A DNA stretch of 64,000 nucleotides, taken from the NCBI GenBank assembly GCA_015178975.1, contig WHVD01000063.1:248001-312000 (forward strand), in the 5' to 3' direction. Below are positions 57,839-64,000 of the stretch, piece after piece. The DNA comes from Hysterangium stoloniferum (Eukaryota; Basidiomycota; Agaricomycetes; Hysterangiales; Hysterangiaceae). The notes beneath the pieces are model-generated. The model was not told the DNA's origin and searched no databases. It saw nothing but the letters and a program-made list of their open reading frames with translations. The translations under genes and the position numbers were made by a program. The number at the start of each line of letters is the position of its first letter. Position 1 is the stretch's first letter.

Positions 57839-59963
57839 TGCTTCCGATGTTCCGTATCTTTATTTTGAGGTTGATGGACCTGAACCATGTGTACAGATAA
57901 GGCCATGGGCCCAGTCATATTTCAGAGACCGATGCATGTGGCTTGAATCTGTCTGTACTTACGGATGTTCCTTCCACCGTATATTCTCGTCTTGATAATT
58001 TGAGTTAATCCAGTTGGGTGATATAAGCCCAAATATAAGCCAGTACACATCCGAACAGGCAGTAGCGACCCAGACCGTCTGTCATAGGTTTGGGAACCAG
58101 CCATAGAAGTGAGACTATAAAGGGGAGAAAGAAGTACAAGCTCGAGAAACTCCAACACGCGACCAATAAGAAAGTCACAGAATATCGATAGATATCTAGA
58201 CTCGTCAGCAGTATTAGATGGCGGTAACATTTATGCTGAACACATGCTCACTAAGCAGATACATAGTTGGCCGAAAAAGTGAGAAATGACTTTAGCACGC
58301 CATAGTGTTTGCCGTCTGAATTGGCCGATAGATTTGCTCATGCATAAATACAGGATCCATCAATTGGACAAACCTGTGAGGTAACGATGCCAAGTCATAA
58401 AACTTCAAACTAGTGAGAGGCTCTTTATCTAGGCCTTTTCAGTGCCTTTTTGTTGCCGTTAAGGTTCACAGATATTTTCTATTGTGTGTCACCATGGATA
58501 TCATAACTGAGTTCCGTTGTTATGTAACATTTCAAGACCCTCCCCATAATAATTCTCTTCATTATCCTTTGGCATCCTGACATTGGTTTTCCCAATCACA
58601 GTGTCTCCACTGGTGGCGTCCTGATACTTACTACCATATGATTCACATCCAAACTCACTTGTTCTATCTTTCTACATAAATCATGTATTTCCAATCATGT
58701 ATTTCCAATCATGTATTTCCAATCGCATTGGTCTTCCATTCCCATTATGATTACTTTGCCAAGTCTCCTGACCATTTAGGCATCTATTCATCCCTTTGTT
58801 CCCATTCCATCCCCCTTGATCCTTTTTTTGTAGCTTTATCTTGTTAGCACAAATATTATATACTACTATTCTTCAGTTTTGATCACTCCCATGCTCCAAC
58901 TATCACCATCACTAGCTGAAAATTCTGCTGCAAGCCCACCAGGTGAACCTCTTCTAGCCACATTATTAAACAAACTACATACATAAGATTATTTTTAGAA
59001 TCAGTTTTCCAACCTCCAGCACTGCAAAATTTGCTACCATTGCTGTTGATGACCCCTCACATGACATATGCACTGATCAACATGGCATATATCCGATTCA
59101 TAGGGCCCACTCCCCACAACCACTTTAATCACATCCACACCAAATTAGAGGCCATGACTACACATCTCACAAAATTCTAACCTGGACTGTCTCCCACACT
59201 ATGAAACTATCATACGCTGATGTTGTCAGTAAAGAAGTGCCCACACTCAACTTGAAATAATCTCATCCTAGCACAATCAAAGTGTCCCAGGCTTGCAAGA
59301 TCTCAACCTATATTCACTGGTCAATTCAATTACTGACTCCTTATTTGATTCTCGATATTTTTTGGAATGGATGGTGACATTGTTACTGGAAAGATTGCCA
59401 GAAGTTGTGCAGCATGCTGAAACAGAAGTGATGACATTTGGAGAATTTGTCAATCTTATCTGTCAACTTTCTAAAATGCTCTTGTTCAATGTCTCATTGA
59501 AAAGAGAATGACTTCCATGTGTGGACACATTTCCAAGGTGGATGAAGAAGACCTGGTGGGTGTAATACATGGATTCACTGTTGATGTGTGAGTGCACCTT
59601 CATTTAATCTCAAAAAATGTGTGTGACTGTTTGAAACATCTGTTGATGCAGGATGGGGTAATATACCAGTATACAGTGGATGTGAACAAGAAAAGTTAGA
59701 TTATTAAACTTCTGTAAAGAAATCAATAGCCTAGTGCAAGCTATACTGGGGACTCACAAGTGTCTATCCAAAAAATTCAACAACATTATGGCATTGATTA
59801 ATCTTGTATAATGGCCCTGAGCCTCTAGGGTGATGTGTGTGATATTGGGGCATAGATAGACTTGGAGGATAGATAGTTCACAGCACAATCTCTTCAAAGT
59901 TGGGACTTGCAGTTAACTGATCAGAATAGTGGATCTTGTTGACTTTTCTGGGATTTAAGTTAG
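57839..59963. other. Spacer with low-complexity and degenerate sequence
   Basis: 57840-58480 has normal CpG and is the upstream side of the sedolisin gene. From 58490 on CpG falls. 58681-58722 is a 14-bp unit TCATGTATTTCCAA repeated three times. 58880-59800 looks like very degraded retroelement DNA but shows no clear domain. Confidence 0.45.
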
Positions 59964-60707
59964 TGTTAAGAACTAGAAACTGACTAATGTCAGTGGACTG
60001 ATGGGGACCGATCGGAAGGACTTGGCTTCAGCTTATGTGCTGCACCCTCGCAGTTGTCCGTCAGGTGTCCTTAAATTTTGGGCAGGTGAAGACTAGTCCC
60101 AATGAATACCTCTCAGTGAAAACTGCCGATCGGAATCGAGGGATGAGTCGAGTGTCGGGCTGAGGGGTCGGGGACTGAAGGGGGGCGAGTGCACATGAAG
60201 GCAGAAGACGGAATTCTTAGTATGAGACTTCTGGAGGTGTAAGAGGGTATTCTGAGTCGATATTCTGATTGCCTGGTAACTACAACTACAGCGGGTTCAT
60301 ATACAAGTAACAGGCATCTAGGAAATACTAACTAGGAGAAGAGCGGAACACAGTATTGACAAATAAACTTTACTAGGAACGGGAAGTTTATGATTAGTTC
60401 AGGGGCCGATGATAACCGAGAGCGGAATTACAGTAAAAGGAAATAGTTTGAGGGTTACAAATATATATAGACATATGTGAAACATAGGATAGAGCGGATC
60501 ATCATAATAAAGGGGACTTATCAGAGTTTAACCAGATAGTTCGAGTATATTTTGACGTGGGTGTAAATGGGGTTTGATCACCATGAAAGCATACATTAGC
60601 TTCGGGAGGCCGATGGTTTCCGATGTGGTAACTTGAACAGTAACTTGAAATTGTCGATAGGTGGCGATAACCTCGGGGACCGATAGGGTTGCGACACGGT
60701 CGTAACA
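59964..60707 (-). mobile_element. Solo LTR, family D, copy 3
   Basis: 744 bp, TGTTAAGAACTAG to CGGTCGTAACA, perfect target duplication GTTAG (59959-59963, 60708-60712). More diverged from copies 1 and 2 than they are from each other, so older. The shared block is near 60015-60050. Confidence 0.9.
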
Positions 60708-60712
60708 GTTAG

Positions 60713-61733
60713 TGAGGGATCACAAGCATTAGGGCTCAGGTCACTGCGGTTTGGAATTCACTGCATATTTTGGGTTATATAAGGTCTATTTGTATTTGTT
60801 TAGTCCTTATCTGTTTACAATGAGTACTGCCACCTCACTCAGACAAACGGAAAGTTATACGGTCTAGGAACAGCACCACAAAAACTTAACAGATCTGACA
60901 TAACGGAGTAGACGACTGCAGAGCCCTTCAGTTATTCAATTTAGCATACCATCACTTTGACTAGATCAAAACTTACCTTGACACATTATTTATAAGAGCC
61001 AGCTTTCTTTCTCACGTTTGTGATGTGAGCGGAACCGGGTACCGGCGTTAGCGGGTTCTTCGGTATTCAAACGGTATTTTAAGAACTATCGATATTGCCA
61101 CACTGGTGACTGGAGCCCCCGTTTATTTTTAAAATTCTGGTGGTGCACCCCTGATTAGTGATGGAATGGAAGACAAACCTGTACTTTCTTAGAATACAAT
61201 ACGAGCGGAACCCAAGAAAATGGTTCTCGGGATGACTGATCCGACTCTAGGGTTGAAGAATGCTTCCGCAGCAGAAGTTGATACATCGTAGATTGCTGAC
61301 GTAATTCCCGCCCAACGACTGCAGTGATATGGGGTCTGCGAGAAATATTATCACGCTGCTGATTTCACACTGCTGACGATTATGCATTACAGGAAATGAG
61401 GGTGATGCCTCCTATGCTAATATAACAACACCCCGGGCACTCCCCAAAAAAAAAACAGAAAGATGAATCTATGATAGGTGGCTTATTTAGGTCATCACTC
61501 CCGTTTAACGCTAGTCCCAGCTAGCCGAATTAATTTGAGTATTACTTTTTCGGCCAGGGGTACACCATCGATGACCAAGATTTAACGCTTTCGTTGGAGA
61601 GTCGACTGCGGCGACTTCCGAATGTATTTTGATGCAATGCAACTTGAAGTCGGCTAGGGTTGTCGGAATGTTCTTTTACCAATAGGCATATCAATTGTTC
61701 CGACGTTCTTCCGTCAATTCTTTCTGTGGCCTT
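60713..61733. other. Spacer, partly retroelement-like
   Basis: About 60760-61140 has a TTATATAAGG at 60775 and a short ATG-led frame at 60820; it could be an old LTR and leader, but no paired repeat is seen. 61140-61733 is CpG-normal with a run of nine or more A at 61447; nothing recognised. Confidence 0.35.
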
Positions 61734-61740
61734 TATAAAG
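61734..61740 (+). promoter_or_regulatory. TATA box upstream of a candidate small gene
   Basis: TATAAAG, 108 bp before the ATG at 61848, followed by a C/A-rich leader without other ATGs. Confidence 0.45.
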
Positions 61741-61847
61741 GCCCACATCAAGGTCAAGCGGGGCATCGTAACTCATCCTCTGACTCCACGCACAAACGCC
61801 CCCTCACCAACGAGAGCTTCACTTAAAACCATCTTAAACCTGCGTCT

Positions 61848-62153
61848 ATGGCATCTTTCAATATTAATCTTTTTGTAAGGAGTTCTTTTTCAACGCTCAG
61901 TCTCATCAAGTTCTAAAATCTGGAGCAGCCTTCTACCAATGATGCCGGTATTGCTGCTTCCGGTACCACCTGTCCTTGCGCAGCTGCCCGCCGACGGGGA
62001 ATGGGAATATTCGATCAAGTACCAGTCTCTCAATGCAAAATGGTAGACGTCAAGGATGGTTTTGGGAGGGTCCTAGGACAATTCAAGGAACGGGACTGTT
62101 TGTCGCCCGAATGTTCATCTTCTGCACTCTATGTCTCTCCTAAAAAGAATTAA
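61848..62153 (+). CDS. Candidate small two-exon gene (83 aa), unrecognised
   Basis: Exon 1 (61848-61874) encodes MASFNINLF; a GTAAGG donor opens a 54-nt intron (61875-61928) ending GGAGCAG; exon 2 (61929-62153) continues in phase for 74 codons to TAA. The intron length is typical of this window. The protein has no signal peptide or membrane segment, five cysteines (a CPC near residue 28, QCKM, DCLSPEC) and a basic ARRRG. A TATA box and leader precede it. I do not recognise it and no homologue comes to mind. Without splicing only a 22-codon frame remains, so the call depends on the intron being real. Confidence 0.4.
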
Positions 62154-63812
62154 GAGGGGCTACCACGTTGGATGTTCTGATAGGCCACCACTGCTCTGCT
62201 TCATCGTTAACTTCATGTACTTCATTATATATAGTTCCGACAGTTGCATTCAGGAGAGTTACAGAAACAAATCAGTCCCCAACAATGATATGTAGAATTA
62301 CATGTGTTCAAATGATATTTCGCTATATTGAATCACCTGCGAGCAGTCCGGAATGGGGAAACTTTTGCCTTGGGGTGTAACGCTTCTGGATGATTTTAAC
62401 TCATAAGCTTCTGAACACTTCTCTATCCTAAATCTTCTTGGACGTAATGCGGCAGTTTGTGTTGCGGTGACTCAATTTTTTATGTCCAATCCTGCCTCGA
62501 GAACAGCAACGTTGGGGATTTGAGAATGTCAAGGGAAATTATATCCGTATGTACATACCGCGTAGACTCTCCTAGACTCCCTGAATCAACAATACGCTAT
62601 CATATTGGCCGGTAAATAGGGAGCTTGGAACGTAGTGTGTCTATCTCAGTCTAGCTGAACACTAGAGAACACTCCCCTACGCAATACTTGCAGCATATTT
62701 ACTGGTATTCCTGGTTTCCTGATTTTTGGGGCGTATTCATATATCGTCCAACTGATTCTTGCCAGAATTACATACGTGAAGAAATCATAGTAAACATAGT
62801 CCTGAAGAAATGGGGTTACGCACGCCACACCTATTTCACTGGGGGTGGACAAAAACTGGAGCCACACGAGAAACATTGAAGTATTAAGTAGATGGTTCCG
62901 TTTAATTATGAGAATTGAAATAGTCAGAGTCAAGAGTACTGTGTAGGGTGACACAAGTACTCGTTTCAGACAATCGGAGTTCAACTTAAAGTTGACTTGG
63001 ATGGTTCATCACAACTCTGTTGTTGTTGTCTGCTTCCGTCCTGGATTTTGTAGTGTTGGGCTCTCATGACACCTCTGCAACTGTTTATCTATCTATCAAA
63101 GATTCAACTGGCAATTGGGGCGCGTCATTCGCACCAATTTGTCCAATAGTTCTGCAACTGCGGGATACGACGTTTTCGGAATACTTTAGCTCGCGCGCTG
63201 CCTATTACATTCACCGATTTCTATGGCACATCTTTGAAACAAAGTTGAAATTAGAATCAAATGACTTCCTTCTTGATGGTCGGTCGATCCTCACTATAAT
63301 GCCGATGTCACTCCACGGCGACTCCGCCTGTACAGCGATCTCAGTACCAAACTCAGTGTCCTTCTCGTCGGCACTCTTTCACAATCCCCTCCCAGTGACT
63401 TTGAAGTCTTGACAGAGGTTTTTGGCACACTATGCACATGCGTATTGCCTGCCACTGGAATTCGGGTTTAGCGCTTGCGCCGTTCTTCTCAGATGAGGAT
63501 AATGAGGTGCGGTTCTGACGTTCGAAATTGCACTGCCACCGCCGCATTGAGGTTCTCGCACTTCTAAATGCATTAAATTCGCGATATACGGACGGTCTAC
63601 GTAAAAAACTGTCGCTGGGCCATATTCTTGTGTCAACGTTATGTAGTAAACCCGCTGCTTGGGCCGAGCTAACTTTCCGGTTTCTTTAAAAGCCCTCAAT
63701 CTACCCCACTCTCTCCTCTCATCTTCCTTTTCCCCATCTCACTCGCATTCCCAACATCACCCGTCCCTTCCACTCACTAGCAAATCTCAAGCAAATCCAC
63801 ATCTACACCCCA
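62154..63812. other. Spacer with unrecognised open frames
   Basis: 62646-62984 on the minus strand is a 112-codon frame with two hydrophobic stretches (residues ~14-30 and ~65-80) that could be a fragment of a membrane protein. 63020-63412 on the plus strand is a 130-codon frame without a recognised domain. Neither has splice partners that I can place. 62567-62645 resembles 45770-45880. About 63700-63800 is the pyrimidine-rich promoter side of the next gene. Confidence 0.35.
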
Positions 63813-64000
63813 ATGCCATCTACGCCGCAGCTCCATCGCACATGGGGAACGCGCTACGACTCACTCGTCGACACGCCACCCTCCACATCCACCATGTCAA
63901 GCCCAGAATTCGTGCTTCATCATGAGAGTTCTATGGAGAAAGATCGCCCAGTTATCTCCGGTCCCGTCTCTATCCCCGCCACCACCGAGAATGCCACGCA
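63813..64000 (+). CDS. 5' end of an unrecognised gene, running off the window
   Basis: ATG at 63813-63815, preceded by a long CT-rich leader (CTCTCCTCTCATCTTCC and more from ~63707) and CCCCA just before the ATG, a typical highly used fungal start context. The frame stays open for 62 codons to the window's edge (MPSTPQLHRTWGTRYDSLVD, then a Ser/Thr/Pro-rich stretch). Such a Pro/Ser/Thr-rich start is common in fungal regulatory proteins, but no domain is visible and I give no product. Confidence 0.6.
   Translation, partial: MPSTPQLHRTWGTRYDSLVDTPPSTSTMSSPEFVLHHESSMEKDRPVISGPVSIPATTENAT

Noticed and set aside
57484-57995. Plus-strand open frames over the sedolisin first exon and promoter
   Set aside because: Antisense shadows of a well-supported ten-exon minus-strand gene.
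60760-61140. Left LTR and primer site of another Gypsy element
   Set aside because: A TATA-like stretch and a short ATG-led frame are present, but no paired LTR, gag or pol sequence follows.

Overview
The window looks like nuclear DNA of a mushroom-forming basidiomycete (Agaricomycetes). The host genes carry many short GT-AG introns, mostly 47-74 nt. RPB6 and CFD1 are recognisable. There is a ten-exon secreted sedolisin-family gene and a Crinkler-type P-loop NTPase/nuclease-like gene. The repeats (solo LTRs, Ty3/Gypsy, Ty1/Copia, DIRS-like, Helitron, Tc1/mariner) are typical of repeat-rich mushroom genomes. The assignment rests on these traits, not on any database search.

Layout. 0-2.7 kb is a gene-dense edge: the 3' end of an acidic protein gene, CFD1 (cytosolic Fe-S assembly, one intron) and, convergent to it, RPB6 (shared RNA polymerase subunit). 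2.9-34.1 kb is a transposon graveyard. It holds five solo LTRs of one family (A, 820-850 bp, four with perfect 5-bp target duplications and one with 4 of 5), LTRs of three further families (B, C, D), a 67-bp minisatellite array split by later insertions, a Helitron with a Rep-helicase frame broken by three in-frame stops, a short Copia element with both LTRs, a nested Gypsy remnant and a tRNA-like gene. 34.7-37.9 kb is a CpG-rich island with one six-exon gene of the Crinkler-type NTPase/REase class; a hammerhead-ribozyme-like core lies just upstream. 38.6-52.6 kb is a second graveyard: a chimeric LTR, a Tc1/mariner copy with ~105-bp inverted repeats, a DIRS-like fragment, a Gypsy copy with its left LTR, and a short interstitial telomere tract. 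From 53 kb the CpG content rises again: a Copia pol fragment with an adjacent LTR, then a ten-exon S53 (sedolisin) gene whose three main catalytic positions are all substituted, one further solo LTR, a possible 83-aa two-exon gene, and the 5' end of a gene that runs off the window.

Themes. The repeat blocks are strongly CpG-poor compared with the gene islands. All three stops in the Helitron frame and one in the Tc1 copy can be explained by C-to-T change, which fits methylation-linked decay. Four LTR families share one ~35-bp block (core AGGACTTGGCTTCAGCTTAT), and in several a highly variable tandem tract lies beside it. The most interesting host-side items are the predicted catalytically dead sedolisin, the hammerhead-like motif and the Crinkler-type gene. 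I did not find a clearly new multi-gene system.
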